From the NCBI GenBank assembly GCA_963555705.1, contig OY743190.1, positions 19,413,491 to 19,477,490 of the forward strand: a stretch of 64,000 nucleotides of DNA, read 5' to 3'. The notes under the pieces were generated by a model. It ran no database searches. It had not been told where the DNA came from and worked only from the letters and a program-made list of their open reading frames with translations. The stretch comes from Ligustrum vulgare. Lineage: Eukaryota; Streptophyta; Magnoliopsida; Lamiales; Oleaceae. The first letter of the stretch is position 1, and the number at the start of each line of letters is the position of its first letter. The position numbers were made by a program, and so were the translations under genes. Of this stretch, positions 21,254 to 33,869 are shown in pieces.

Positions 21254-22034
21254 TTTATATATACATACATATATAACAATAGAATAATCGTCACATTTTA
21301 CGTACATAGTTTTCCGTCCATTTTCAACTGTCATTTTAGGAAATTTCTTATTTTATCAATTTATTTTAATGCATGAAATAAGAAAATTCAAGTAATGCAT
21401 ATAGCAAATGATTTATGGATTTGTAAAAAAGAAATCTATACATCTATACATATTATAATAATAGGATAAAGAATAACCGTCACCATTTTACGCACATAGT
21501 TTCCCGCCCATTTTGAACTATTATTTTAGGAAATTTCTTATTTTTATCAATTTATTTTAATACATGAAATAAGAAAGTTCAATTAATGCATGTAGTAAAT
21601 GATTTATAGATTTTGATAATTATTGCATTATTTTGAAGTCGAAAACTATACAAAATGGGTGTCAAATTCAAGATCTCAACGAGAAATTTAATACAAACTA
21701 AGAAATGAGAGCAAACTCTAAACATATTTATCGTAAAATCGTCTTATATAATAAATATAAAAGTTTTACTTTTATTGTTTTACTTTTTCCAACATCCAAT
21801 TTTTTTTAATTTATCTCATTTAAGTCCTAAAATGATACCTATCATTTCTTACTTAAATTCAATTTGACCTAAATGATTAATTTTGAATGTTTTAATTGAA
21901 AGAAATAATAGATATTCGATCTTTCTAGATAAATTCAGTTAAATCGTTTAATTTTCTACAATTTTAGATTCTGATAAACTCATTAGTTCAATTTGTAAAA
22001 TAGAAAGTGTTAACAAACTCATCTATGTATCTTT

Positions 22035-22090
<56 letters not shown>

Positions 22091-22099
22091 TAATCTTAA
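21254..22099 (+). mobile_element. Two nested or tandem truncated Helitron 5' ends
   Basis: Two copies of the same 5' region start at about 21254 and 21443. Each has AATAG...AATA/ACCGTCAC followed by ACATAGTTT(T/C)CCG and GGAAATTTCTTATTTT. The second begins TCTATACATATTATAATAAT. No matching 3' hairpin follows before 22100, so both are truncated. 22039-22088 is an AT microsatellite. Confidence 0.65.
22039..22088. repeat. (AT)n microsatellite
   Basis: About 25 uninterrupted AT units precede the TCTTAATCTTAATC phrase in front of a Helitron 5' end. Confidence 0.98.
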
Positions 22100-22305
22100 T
22101 CTATATTATATATTAAAGCAGAACAGCCGTCAAAATTTTTCCCGCCCATTTTCAGTTTCTATTTTTGGAATTTTTTTTTTTTTTCAAGTGAATTTCCGGA
22201 ATTGGAAAATGAGTTGTTGACAATTAATGAGACATTTAATGTGGGAAGGTGTGTAATGCATTGTAAATTAGCACTTGACTACATGTATTGAATGCTAATA
22301 ATTTG

Positions 22306-22429
<124 letters not shown>

Positions 22430-23532
22430 CCTGTAATTTTTATGGATCATACAAGAAATAATTGTTGACATAACATTTATTTATATTCCAATTCATTCAC
22501 TTCACTCATTAATCCATCCAAATTTGTAATTGTTTTAACACTGATGAATCATTTCATTGTACGTGTTTTTCATATTTTGAAAATCAAGCTAATTATATTT
22601 AGGTAACAATATTTATACAACACATTTTTTTAAATTTACACCATAGTTTAATTGCAAGATAGATTTTCGGTGTTTGTTTAGTTTTGCTTTTATATCCTTA
22701 ACTTTTTTTAATCGCATTGTTATTTATAACATTCAATTAATTAATAAATTTTATTTCTAATCACAAATTCTATTCAAATATTCTGCTAATTTGCATTGAA
22801 AGGATGTGCAATATTTTTTTTAAATTTTGTATTAATTATTTATTTTGATTATTTAAAAATATGAGAGATAAATAAGTGTTTTTCGCCAACTAAACAAATA
22901 TATTGAATGAAAATCGTCTCAAAGACAAGATGTGAAAATTAATAAAGAGTTGATGATAAAAAAATTACAAAAATTTTTAATATAACTATTATAATTTGAA
23001 GTAGTTTTATTGTTTGTTCTTTTTTGTTTAGTTAAAAATATTAGTGACAAGTAAGTTTGTTTGCATTAATATTCATCATTAATTGCTTTATAAAAAATAA
23101 ATTTTATAAAGAAATTAATACATTTAGAAAACTACACATTAACTTTGAAAAACAAAAATAACTTTACTTTTTCGTGCATTATTTGTGCATTAATTAGATT
23201 AATATTTTATTAAACTTTAATATTTGTTCTTTTTTGTTTAGTTAAAAATATTAGTGACAAATAAGTTTGTTTTTACTTCTTAATAGATTTTTTTTTCCAG
23301 AAAACGGTAATTTTTTTTTTTTTAAGAAAACGATGACTATTCATTTTTTTTTTAATTATTGGAATTAAACTTGCTAAATCAACGTAAGAGGTACTGATGA
23401 TAATTAATAATTTATTGAAACTAAAACTAATTATTATGTCATCACATTAATAAAATTTGAATGGTATTATGGAAATCATTTTACGTAGTGAAATTAATTA
23501 CTATGTTATGGATGACGTGTTGACTGTATTTG

Positions 23533-23717
23533 GCCCCTGTTGGAGACCCATTATTTGGAATAATGTTGTTTGAAATAGTAAATTTTTTGGAGATGTGTAG
23601 TTAAAAATTGGAGAATATTTTTGAACTTATGTGTAGATTATTTTATTGGTATATTGTGTGGTTGAAAATAAGTTTTTAAAAAATGAGATTTAAAAATAAT
23701 AGGTACCAAATAGGGGC
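23533..23717. mobile_element. Tourist-like MITE in Helitron A
   Basis: The 185-bp element starts GCCCCTGTTGGAGACC and ends GGTACCAAATAGGGGC. It is flanked by TTG on both sides (23530-23532, 23718-23720). Confidence 0.75.
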
Positions 23718-23943
23718 TTGATGATGCGTTTAGTGCAATGGGAAATGAAATTGAAATTATTAAGAATGTTCATTTTAATACTTAACAACGCTACTCCAAA
23801 CAATGTGCAAATATCTGTTATTTTCGATAAAAAAAATAATATCAATTTTTTTTGAACAACAACTTCAATTTTTTATTGTTTGTAAAATTTTATTAATTAT
23901 CTTAATATATTATTTTTTATGCATTTTTTGTACGAGAGAAATC

Positions 23944-24006
<63 letters not shown>
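23944..24006. repeat. (ATT)n microsatellite
   Basis: About 21 ATT units. The following ATAACAGGATAGTTGG resembles a Helitron 5' end (AATAATAGGATAACCG), so this may mark another buried junction. Confidence 0.95.
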
Positions 24007-24008
<2 letters not shown>

Positions 24009-24702
24009 ACAGGATAGTTGGCCCATGTTTTCCAGCCTAAACTGCTCTCCATTTTTTTTTTTTTGCCTTCCTCACGGTCAAATTGTGGCAGTTATTTGTC
24101 TGACTTATGATGATGAGGATCAGTGCATTGATACTGACAAATTGTTTAATCTTTTTTTTTTTATCTAACTTTTTTTAATCAATTCTATAATGCATTGATT
24201 CATTAATTGGATCATTTTCATATGGATTTCAAGGACAAATTATGTAACATTCAAGAATGGAAAAAAAAAAAATCCATTTCCGTTTGAGAAATAGAAATTT
24301 TATTTATTTTAATTTTTTTATCATTATTATATTTTGACATTACTAAAAATATCTACAAAAATATTATTTGTAACGTTGAACAACATTAACGCAAGAAATA
24401 AAAAAACATTGTTATTTTCAAAAAATAAATTTAATTCACGTGTAATTCTTTTTCATGTATTGATTGATGTTCTGCACAATTAAATTGGAAAATTTTAATA
24501 TTCTAAATTTTAAGGATCCTAAATTTTGAAAGAAGTGTTTTGTAATTTACATTGAATTTTGCTATTGAAACTTTTATGTTTCTTCATATTATTTCTCATA
24601 AAATATGAATTTAATTGTTTTCGTTGTGTATTTCTCACATTTTCATTAATTAATAATTATAAATTTTTTTTTTCCCGTGCAACGCACGGGTGCGAATACT
24701 AG

Positions 24703-26133
24703 TATATATAATAATAGTATAGCCGTCAAGAAAATCCACACATAGTTTCCCGCCATTTTTCCTTACTATTTTAGGAAATTTTGTAATTTTATTAATTATT
24801 TTAATAATTGAATTAGGAAACTTCAATTAATGCAAAATTAATTATAAGTGACATGTAATAAATGACTTATTGATTGTAAAAAATAAAAAAATCTGTAAAA
24901 AGATCAAATTGTATATTATTTTTATTCTTTTGATAATTATTGTAATATTTTTTCGTCAAAAAATATGCAATGTAGGTGTCAAATTCATGATTTTAACGAG
25001 AAGTTCAATACAAGTTAACAAATGAGAGCAAACTCTAAATATATCATTCTTAAAATTGCCTCAAATAATAAAGGCAAAAGTTTTACTTATACTTTTTACT
25101 TTTTTCAATATCTAATTTTTTTAATTTATCTCATCTAAGACATAAAATGATATTTATCATTTCTTACCTAATTTCAATTTGACATAAATGATTAATTTCA
25201 AATCTTTTTTCTTATCAAATTAAAAGAAATAATGATATCCGATCTTTATAAGTAAATTCAATTGAATCATTTTAATTTTTACAACTTCAGGTTTCGATAA
25301 ACTCTTTGGTAATTTTGAAATTAATTTTATAAATTTACTCATTTTGTTCATTTATCTATTTTTTAATTTTTATAAATTTAAAATAATATCAATTTGTAAA
25401 ATATATACTACAGACTTTAACAATTAATTCTATAGAAAATAAAAATATAAGGTTTTATCAAACTTATTCTAATTAAAAATAAAATATAGTCCATACATTT
25501 ATTTAACATGCACAAAAAATAGTTTTCTGTGTGTGTGGGTAACATGGACATTTTCAATTGTTGGTGAAAAATAAAATGTCACATTGTATTTGAAACCATT
25601 GAACATGAGTAAGTTTGATATAAACTATAGAAATTGTTTTAAATATGTGATTGAAAGTGAAAGAAGGTAGTATAAAAAATAAAATAATTGTCAAATCAAT
25701 TAATTGAGTGGTTAAAAATTGATTTTCTTTTTAGAATGTGTGGTTAAAAAGTAGTATGTGCAATTGTGAAAAATTAGTTTTTAAATAATATGTGGTTGTG
25801 AATGAACATTAAAAAAAATTATTTTTGAATAATCAATTCTATATTAATAAATAAATTAAGGAAACTAGATAATGAACAATTAACTGTTAAAAAAAATGCA
25901 ATTCATAACTTTTCTTTTCTTTTTTGATATTTTGATTGTATATTGAATATACAATTTATGCATTAAAGTAAGAAATCTTATAGGGAGAAATGAAATTACA
26001 AATTATTCACAATTTGTGTATGCAAGTTATTATTATTATTTTTTTATTGTGTTATTTTTATCGGACATTGTATTTTTACAACTTATTCAATAAATATTAT
26101 TTATTCCGTGCATCGCACGGGTGCGATTACTAG
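24703..26133 (+). mobile_element. Helitron B, first unit of a tandem pair
   Basis: It begins directly after the CTAG of Helitron A with TATATATAATAATAG and GTATAGCCGTC. It ends in the hairpin CCGTGC-ATC-GCACGG (26106-26120) and CTAG (26130-26133). It matches the next unit (26134-27739) along its whole length by eye. It has no coding content. Confidence 0.85.
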
Positions 26134-27739
26134 TATATATAATAATAGTATAGCCGTCAAAAAAACTCGCACATGGGTTCCCACCATTTTTCCCTACTAT
26201 TTTAGGAAACTTTGTAATTTTATTAATTATTTTAATAATTTAATTAGGAAACTTCAATTAATGCAAAATTAATTATAGGTGACATGTAATAAATGACTTA
26301 TTGATTGTAAAAAATAAAAAATCTATAAAAATATCAAATTGTATATTATTTTTATTCTTTTGATAATTATTGTAATATTTTGAAGTCAAAAAATATGCAA
26401 TATAGGTGTCAAATTCATGATCTTAACCAGAAGTTCAATACAAGTTAACAAATGAGAGCAAACTCTAAATATATCATTCTTAAAATTGCCTCAAATAATA
26501 AAGGTAAAAGTTTTACTTATACTTTTTACTTTTTTCAATATCCAATCTTTTTAATTTATCTCATCTAAGTCATAAAATGATATTTATCATTTCTTACCTA
26601 ACTTCAATTTGACATAAATGATTAATTTCAAATCTTTTTTCTTATCAAATTAAAAGAAATAATGATATTCGATTTTTCTAAGTAAATTCAATTGAATCAT
26701 TTTAGCCTCTGTTTGTTAAAAGTTTTTTGTTTAAAAACATATTTTTTTATGTTTTCTAGGTAAAATGTTTTGGTTAAAAAAAGGAGAGAGAAAATATGTG
26801 TGGTTAAAAAGTAATTTAGGAAATTGTGTAAAAAAAAACATGTTTAAAAACATATTTGCCAAACACAACTTTAATTTCTACAACTTCAGGTTTCGATAAA
26901 CTCTTTGGTAATTTTGAAATTAATTTTATAAATTTACTAATTTTGTTCATTTATCTATTTTTTAATTTTTATAAATTTAAAATAACATCAATTTGTAAAA
27001 TATATACTACAGACTTTAACAATTAATTCATTGAATTCTATAGAAAATAAAAATATAAGGTTTTATCAAACTTCTTCTATTTAAAAATAAATTATAGTCC
27101 ATACATTTACTTAACATGCACAAAAAATAGTTTTGTGTGTGTGCGGGTAACATAGCCATTTTCAATACTTGGTGAAAAATAAAATGTCACATTGTATTTA
27201 AAACCATTGCATAGGAGTAAGTTTGATATAAACTATAGAAATGGTTTTAAATGTGTGATTGAAAGTAAAAGAAGGTAGTATAAAAATAAAATAATTGTCA
27301 AATCAATCAGTTGAGTGGTTGAAAATTGATTTTCTTTTTTTAGAATGTGTGGTTAAAAAGTAGTATGTGCAATTGTGAAAAATTAGTTTTTAAATAATAT
27401 GTGGTTGTGAATGAACATTAAAAAAAATTATTTTTGAATAATCAATTCTATATGAATAAATAAACTAAGGAAACTAGATAATGAACAATTAACTGTTAAA
27501 AAAATGCAATTCATAACTTTTCTTTTCTTTTTGATATTTTGATTGTATATTGAATATACAATTTATGCATTAAAATAAGAAATCTTATAGGGAGAAATGA
27601 AATTACAAATTATTCACAATTTGCGTATGCAAGTTATTATTATTATTTTTTATTGTGTTATTTTTATCGGGCATTGTATTTTTACAACTTATTCAATAAA
27701 TATTATTTATTCCGTGCATCGCACGGGTGCGATTACTAG
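26134..27739 (+). mobile_element. Helitron C, second unit of a tandem pair
   Basis: The 5' junction reads CTAG|TATATATAATAATAG again. The 3' end is the hairpin at 27712-27726 with CTAG at 27736-27739. The main difference from unit B is a 165-bp MITE plus one TTTA (26705-26873). Confidence 0.85.
26705..26869. mobile_element. Tourist-like MITE in Helitron C, with an empty site in Helitron B
   Basis: It starts GCCTCTGTTTGTTAAAAG and ends TTTGCCAAACACAAC, with TTTA on both sides (26701-26704, 26870-26873). Helitron B has a single TTTA at the same place (ATTGAATCATTTTAATTT, about 25261-25278), so insertion and target duplication are directly visible. Confidence 0.9.
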
Positions 27740-27837
27740 TATATATATATAATAATAGGATAACCGTCACCATTTTATATACACAGTTTCTCGCCAATTT
27801 TCACATGCCAATTTAAGAAATTTTTTATTTTTATCAA
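27740..27837 (+). mobile_element. Helitron D, left piece
   Basis: It begins after the CTAG of unit C with TATATATATAATAATAGG and ATAACCGTCACC. It is interrupted after ...TTTTTATCAA by Helitron E and resumes at 33099 with TTTATTTTAATACATGAATT. Confidence 0.8.
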
Positions 27838-28039
27838 TCTATTATTATATATTAAACTTGTTGAGCTTGTGTGGGTCCCAATTCATATTTTCCCGCCTAA
27901 ACTCATATCTAATTGTGTGTCTACACTAAAGCTATATATATTTAGTAATAATAAATAACAATGAATGCAATTCCTAGATAACAACAAATGCAATTCCATG
28001 CGAGACCCAATTCTTGGTGTACTCAACAACTGTTAATTA

Positions 28040-29210
28040 TTATACTTATTGACTTATTGACTTCTACCTAAGTTTATTTTTATAAATAAAAAATTATACT
28101 TTGATTATTTATACTATGAAAAATTACTAAAAAAAAAATATTTTTAATTCTAATTCTAATAACTTCAAATCACGTTTTGTATTATGAAAAAATAAAAATT
28201 AAAAGACGTTTTTCATTTATTATAATACAATTAAAATTCTTTGTAAATTTCAATGTTAATTAATCTTGCAAAAACTTATTTTTTAAATGTTTTTTTAGTG
28301 TGTTTACTAAATGTATTTCGTAATAAATATTACAGTTTCAATTGAAACTAACCATACAGAATTTAAATGGACCATCAAAAGTTTAAATAATTAGATGTTT
28401 GATTTTGCGCATTTATTCAAATATCAAATAAATTTAAACAAAAAAAAAATTTAATTCTAATTCTAATAACTTCAATTCACATTTTGAAAATCTTTGTATT
28501 TTTCGATGTTAATTAATTTGCAAAAACTGAATATTTTTAAATGCTTTTTTTTGTTTTTGTTTTTAATTTATAATACCTAAGCAAGTCTTACTATGAAAAA
28601 TTACTAACAAAAAATTGTTTTTAATCTATATCTATATTCTATATAATATATAAAAGCAGCTCAGTTTTGGTGGGAAAACTCAACTTTTATTGTATTCACA
28701 CTCCAAAATCAGATTTTATTGTATTCACACTGTTATTTCCACTTAAGTATTTTTATGGAGAATTTTTTTTTGCTTATTTGTATTTGGTTATTTGTGTTTA
28801 AACCTTTATTTTCAAAAAATTATTCTGATCTTTTAATGTTTTGAATCTTAAGAATAAATATTTGCGTTCAGTCATACAAATTTAATGTAAAATTTTCTTC
28901 AAAATTATATTGAAGTTGTATTAGGCATCTAATACTAAATAAACCTTATCGTATAAAACTTTTTTATAAATAATCTTATTTTTTTATTTAGTTAGTACAT
29001 CTAAAATTTCGAGCTCATTTGTATTGCGTTCTATTAAATTAATTAGTATTTTTATAGAAAGTTATACTTAATACGTAAATAAACTTTTACAATAATTGTG
29101 ATATTTTATTGATCTAAATCTTATGGATGAATAATGTCGTTCGGTCATACAAATCTAATGTCTAATTTTCATTTTCATTTTCATTTATATTTGAATATCT
29201 AAGTTCTTTA
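28040..29210. repeat. Tandem duplication within Helitron E, unit 1
   Basis: The 1171-bp unit is followed directly by a second, nearly identical unit from 29211. Few differences are visible, such as ATTATACTTTG versus ATTATAATTTG. The unit contains a second Helitron-like 5' end (TCTATATTCTATATAATATA, near 28630). Confidence 0.9.
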
Positions 29211-30370
29211 TTATACTTATTGACTTATTGACTTCTACCTAAGTTTATTTTTATAAATAAAAAATTATAATTTGATTATTTATACTATGAAAAATTACTA
29301 ACAAAAAAATATTTTTAATTCTAATTCTAATAACTTCAAATCACGTTTTGTATTATGAAAAAATAAAAATTAAAAGACGTTTTTCATTTATTATAATACA
29401 ATTAAAATTCTTTGTAAATTTCAATGTTAATTAATCTTGCAAAAACTTATTTTTTAAATATTTTTTTAGTGTGTTTACTAAATCTATTTCGTAATAAATA
29501 TTACAGTTTCAATTGAAACTAACCATACAGAGTTTAAATGGACCATCAAAAGTTTAAATAATTAGATGTTTGATTTTGCAAATTTATTCAAATATCAAAT
29601 AAATTTAAACAAAAAAAAAATTAATTCTAATTCTAATAACTTCAATTCACATTTTGAAAATCTTTGTATTTTTCGATGTTAATTAATTTGCAAAAACTGA
29701 ATATTTTTAAATGCTTTTTTTGTTTTTGTTTTTAATTTATAATACCTAAGCAAGTCTTACTATGAAAAATTACTAACAAAAAATTGTTTTTAATCTATAT
29801 CTATATTCTATATAATATATAAAAGCAGCTCAGTTTTGGTGGGAAAACTCAACTTTTATTGTATTGACACTCCAAAATCAGATTTTATTGTATTCACACT
29901 GTTATTTCCACTTAAGTATTTTTATGGAGAATTTTTTTTTGCTTATTTGTATTTGGTTATTTGTGTTTAAACCTTTATTTTCAAAAAATTATTCTGATCT
30001 TTTAATGTTTTGAATCTTAAGAATAAATATTTGCGTTCAGTCATACAAATTTAATGTAAAATTTTCTTCAAAATTATATTGCAGTTGTATTAGGCATCTA
30101 ATACTAAATAAACCTTATCGTATAAAATTTTTTTATAAATAATCTTATTTTTTTATTTAGTTAGTACATCTAAAATTTCGAGCTCATTTGTATTGCGTTC
30201 TATTAAATTAATTAGTATTTTTATAGAAAGTTATACTTAATACGTAAATAAACTTTTACAATAATTGTGATATTTTATTGATCTAAATCTTATGGATGAA
30301 TAATGTCGTTCGGTCATACAAATCTAATGTCTAATTTTCATTTTCATTTTCATTTATATTTGAATATTTA
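29211..30370. repeat. Tandem duplication within Helitron E, unit 2
   Basis: Second copy of the 1.17-kb unit. It runs past the unit-1 end with about 45 extra bases (TTAATCAAATTGTATT...) before TAAGTTCTTT, which shows the duplication breakpoint. Confidence 0.88.
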
Positions 30371-31049
30371 ATCAAATTGTATTAAATTTTGTTATAAATA
30401 ATCATACTTCTAAGTTCTTTGTTACATATACATAATAACATTTTTTTCTATATCAGATTATTTATCAAAATAATTTTATTTACAATTACATTTAATTATT
30501 AATTAATTTTTTATTCCAGAAAGTCTCAGATCACATTTTTTAACATTATCGATTAACAAATTTATTTATATTGCTTTGAAATTATATAGTTATTAATGAT
30601 TTTTGTCGTAACTGTTAAGTCTAGATTTTAAAACATAATTAACTATGATCTGATATTAATTGTTATATTTTAATTTAATATTTATGATTCTTAAATTTCT
30701 ACAACAATAAGTAAATTGTCTCACATTTAACTTAACTGAAAATTGGGATGATCAATGTTATATTATAATTTCCATCAGAAAACAATTACGTTGTATAAAT
30801 ATTGAAAAAACCTATAATCTCATGAATTTGATGCATCTTTGTCAATCTCACAATTTTAGTTTTTTTATTTTTTATTTTTTTATGATTATCGAATTCTTTT
30901 TTTATACGTGTTATTTTTCATTGTCAATGGTCAAAACAGTAAATATTATCTTTTATACGTATGATCTATATTATTAATTGTTTTATCTATTGTTTGATTG
31001 TTCATAGTGCATGGATATTGGAGATCCTACATTTAAGTGTTTATTTTTC

Positions 31050-32330
31050 AAGGCAAATTTTTTGGTGCGAGGATACAGTAGATAAGCGTTATAAAACATG
31101 TCGTAATTCGAAGTTCTCACTTTGTTGTGGGGTGAACACGGTTTGGTTTGGGCGATTTGTAGTAATATTTTAAACCAAACCATTTAAAACGGTGTGGAAT
31201 TTTTTCAAACCAAACAAACCATTTCATTTTCTAACCAAAGCCAAATCACACTATTTTTTTGCAATTTGATGCGGTTTGAAACCGCGAATTTGCCAACGAA
31301 TGAATTAGTATATTTCAAAGCGAGCTCAAAGATACATATTCGTCTAAAATTTTGAGTTGAAACTAGCTCAAGAATAGTATTAAGTTTCTAATTGAGTGCT
31401 ATATTGTGAATCAATTTGTGTTGACAAACAAACTGTAATTAGCTCTTATATTAAAAATTTTATTTTAAGAAAATATCTTGGATGATGATTATAAATTGTA
31501 GGAGCAAGAATTATTTCTAAATAGTTGTGGATTTGAACAAATTAATATTTGATTCCTTAATTTTGATTTGTTAACAATAAAAAGTGTGTTGCATTTTTTT
31601 TTTAATTGAACGCCTTTATTTTTATTTTAGTTTTTTTTTTTTTTAAAAAAATTTTTGGCAGGTTGGCTATTTGAAACCGCGATTTGGACAATTGAAACAT
31701 AAACCAAATCATTTAAGGCGGTTTGAAATTTTTCCAAACCGAACCAAACCAAGCTATTTGTTGCGGTTTAGTTCGATTTCGCTGTTTATTTGTTCACCCA
31801 TACTTTGTTGTATGTAAGAGAACGTAAAGATTCATTTTATGTAAAATCGTCATCTTATTTTGAAAGATTTATTATATGAAAGGGACGACATGATTAAGAA
31901 TTTCGTTAAGAACATTCAGACATATAATATGATGTTTTTCGTTCATTTCTATGGGGAAATAGAAAATGGGCTAAATGATGGTAGAGGGCATCCCATCTTT
32001 AGATTACAACGTCAAAATTGTCCTAAGATTGAGAGTTTGTTGCCTGATGACAGTTCAGTTTTGCAATTTGCTCGCTTTACATTGTTGACAATGTGAATGA
32101 GGTTGAAAGCAGAAAAGGGTTGTGGAGTACATATTTTGTATTTATTGTTTTTATATTTATATTGTTTACGAATAATTTTGTTGTAATAGTCTAAAATTTA
32201 ATTTATATCTTTTAATGTCCCACAGTAGGAGTGAATCATGCGATTCAATGTTGCATGATTGTATAGTTTCTAATTTGAAGGATATGCTAGACAAATACAA
32301 CAAATTGTTAAGGGAGTTTAGGTAGGTTTG
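31050..32330 (+). pseudogene. Helitron replicase N-terminal remnants
   Basis: Broken pieces follow the N-terminal region of plant RepHel proteins. WCEDTVDKRYKTCRNSKFSLCC (31062-31127) precedes the hAT insertion. After it come KDLLYERDDMIKNFVKNIQ and YGEIENGLNDGRGHPIFRLQ, then CPKIESLLPDDSSVLQFA (31860-32070), and IVSNLKDMLDKYNKLLREFR (about 32260-32320). Stops and frame changes separate them. The intact protein would nick and replicate the element by rolling circle. Confidence 0.78.
31128..31802. mobile_element. hAT non-autonomous element inside the Helitron replicase
   Basis: The ends TGGGGTGAACACGG and TTTGTTCACCCATA form a terminal inverted repeat. The 8-bp duplication CTTTGTTG is exact (31120-31127 and 31803-31810). 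The interior is rich in AAACCAAACC and GGTTTGGTTTGG phrases near the ends and has no coding sequence. Confidence 0.88.
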
Positions 32331-32375
32331 AGAAATGATGATTGGGGAAAACACTTCAAATGTAAGACTTATACT

Positions 32376-32950
32376 TATTGGTTGGTGGACGATCTATAAT
32401 AACCAATATGATTTTTCTATTGACGATGAAATTGCCGAATTGATTGTCGGTGGATTTTGATACACGACTTGAACACTTGGATATCATTATTGTGTCACAT
32501 GGTGGACCGTTACAGCGGATAAGTGAAGGACACAAGTTCTTTCTGAGAAATATTAATCGTACACATGGATTATGCAATGGAACAATATTGATAGTTACAA
32601 AATTTGGCGACCATGTTCTAGAAGATCAAATTCTTTATGTCATCAATATAGGACACAAGTTCTTTATTTCAATGATATTATTGAGCATTTTTTATTCTAG
32701 GATACCTACTAAATTTCAAAGAAGACAATTTTCATTGATGGTGTCTTATACCATGACTATCAATAAGAGTCATGGACAATCATTCTCGCATGTGGGACTT
32801 CTTCTTAAACGGCTGGTGTTTATACATGAACAACTTCATGTTGCAATTTCTAAGGTGACAAATCGTTTTGGATTAAAGATGTTGATTTGTAATAAGAACA
32901 AAAGACCAACAAAATCAACAAATAATGTTGTGTACAAAGAAGTATTCTAG
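32376..32950 (+). pseudogene. Helitron replicase with internal deletion, fused to the PIF1-like helicase C-terminus
   Basis: The first part (DDEIAELIVGGFDTRLEHLD, GGPLQRISEGHKFF) is the Helitron-like N-terminal domain. It jumps within one frame to NINRTHGLCNGTILIVTKFG, FQRRQFSLMVSYTMTINKSH and EQLHVAISKVTNRFGLKML, the last motifs of the PIF1-type helicase. The Rep two-histidine nuclease and helicase motifs with the Walker box are missing. About 1000 residues were therefore deleted and the product cannot transpose alone. Confidence 0.85.
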
Positions 32951-33098
32951 AATTTGTAGTCATATGAAACCAATAAATGATTATTTTATCTCTTACTTGT
33001 GAAATTTATTTATTTTATCTAAATGATTCATCTAATTTCACATTGAATTATATTTATCCAGACGTTTCTTCCCGTGCATCGCACGGGTGATTCACTAG

Positions 33099-33758
33099 TT
33101 TATTTTAATACATGAATTAGGAAAGTTTAATAATGGATGAATTAAATTATTTATAGATTTGTGAAAAAATATAGGAGTGCGTATAAGTTTATCAATGTGA
33201 GTTTAACAAATTACAACATTTAATTAAAATTTGAGCAATTTTTTATTTTTTAAAATGTTTGGTAAATTTTGTTCATAATGTATTTGCTTTTCTACATGTA
33301 ATGAAATGAAATATTTTTTTAATATATTTAAATATCAATTATTACATTGAGATAGTTATTACAAATTCTTATAGTGCTATCTATACGGGATGTCAATAAA
33401 TTAATTCTGTAAATTTCTATTAGTCTCTTTATTTCATTTTACGATTTGAAAATTGTAAACATTTGAACTTTCAGAAGTCAAAAAATCATAAGCTCGACTT
33501 CAATCATCAAATCAAAATGGTAAAGTATAGAATAAGTCATATGTCCATATCTTATTTTGCCTAAATAGACTAAAAAAATTAGAGAAAGAACAATTAGGTA
33601 TTAAAAAAAAATGCAAGTCGCAATTTTATGCTTTACTTTTCTAAGTATTTTTCATTATATACGAATGCACATTTATGTAGGGCAACGTATTTTTACAACT
33701 TATTCAATAAATTATTGTCAATTATATCTTCCGTACATCGCACGGGTGCGATTATTAG
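33099..33758 (+). mobile_element. Helitron D, right piece
   Basis: It resumes with TTTATTTTAATACATGAATT and ends in CCGTAC-ATC-GCACGG (33731-33745, one mismatch) and TTAG, a mutated CTAG, at 33755-33758. Confidence 0.78.
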
Positions 33759-33869
33759 TCTTATCTTATCTTATTATCTTATATTAATCTTAATCTTAAT
33801 GTGTGTATATCATCAGCACAAATAGTCAATCAAATTTCACGCCTAATCTACCATCCATAATAATTAAAC

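Larger units (their letters stand above)
27838..33098 (+). mobile_element. Helitron E, with remnants of a Rep/helicase gene
   Basis: The 5' end is TCTATTATTATATATTAAAC after A (27837). The 3' end is the hairpin CCCGTGC-ATC-GCACGGG (33071-33087) and CTAG (33095-33098) before T (33099). Its target is intact in relatives: at about 36360 the uninterrupted family reads ATCAATTTATTTTAATAC, exactly the join of 27837 and 33099. This is insertion between A and T without target duplication, as Helitrons do. It holds a 1.17-kb tandem duplication, a hAT element (31128-31802) and broken replicase sequence. Confidence 0.9.
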
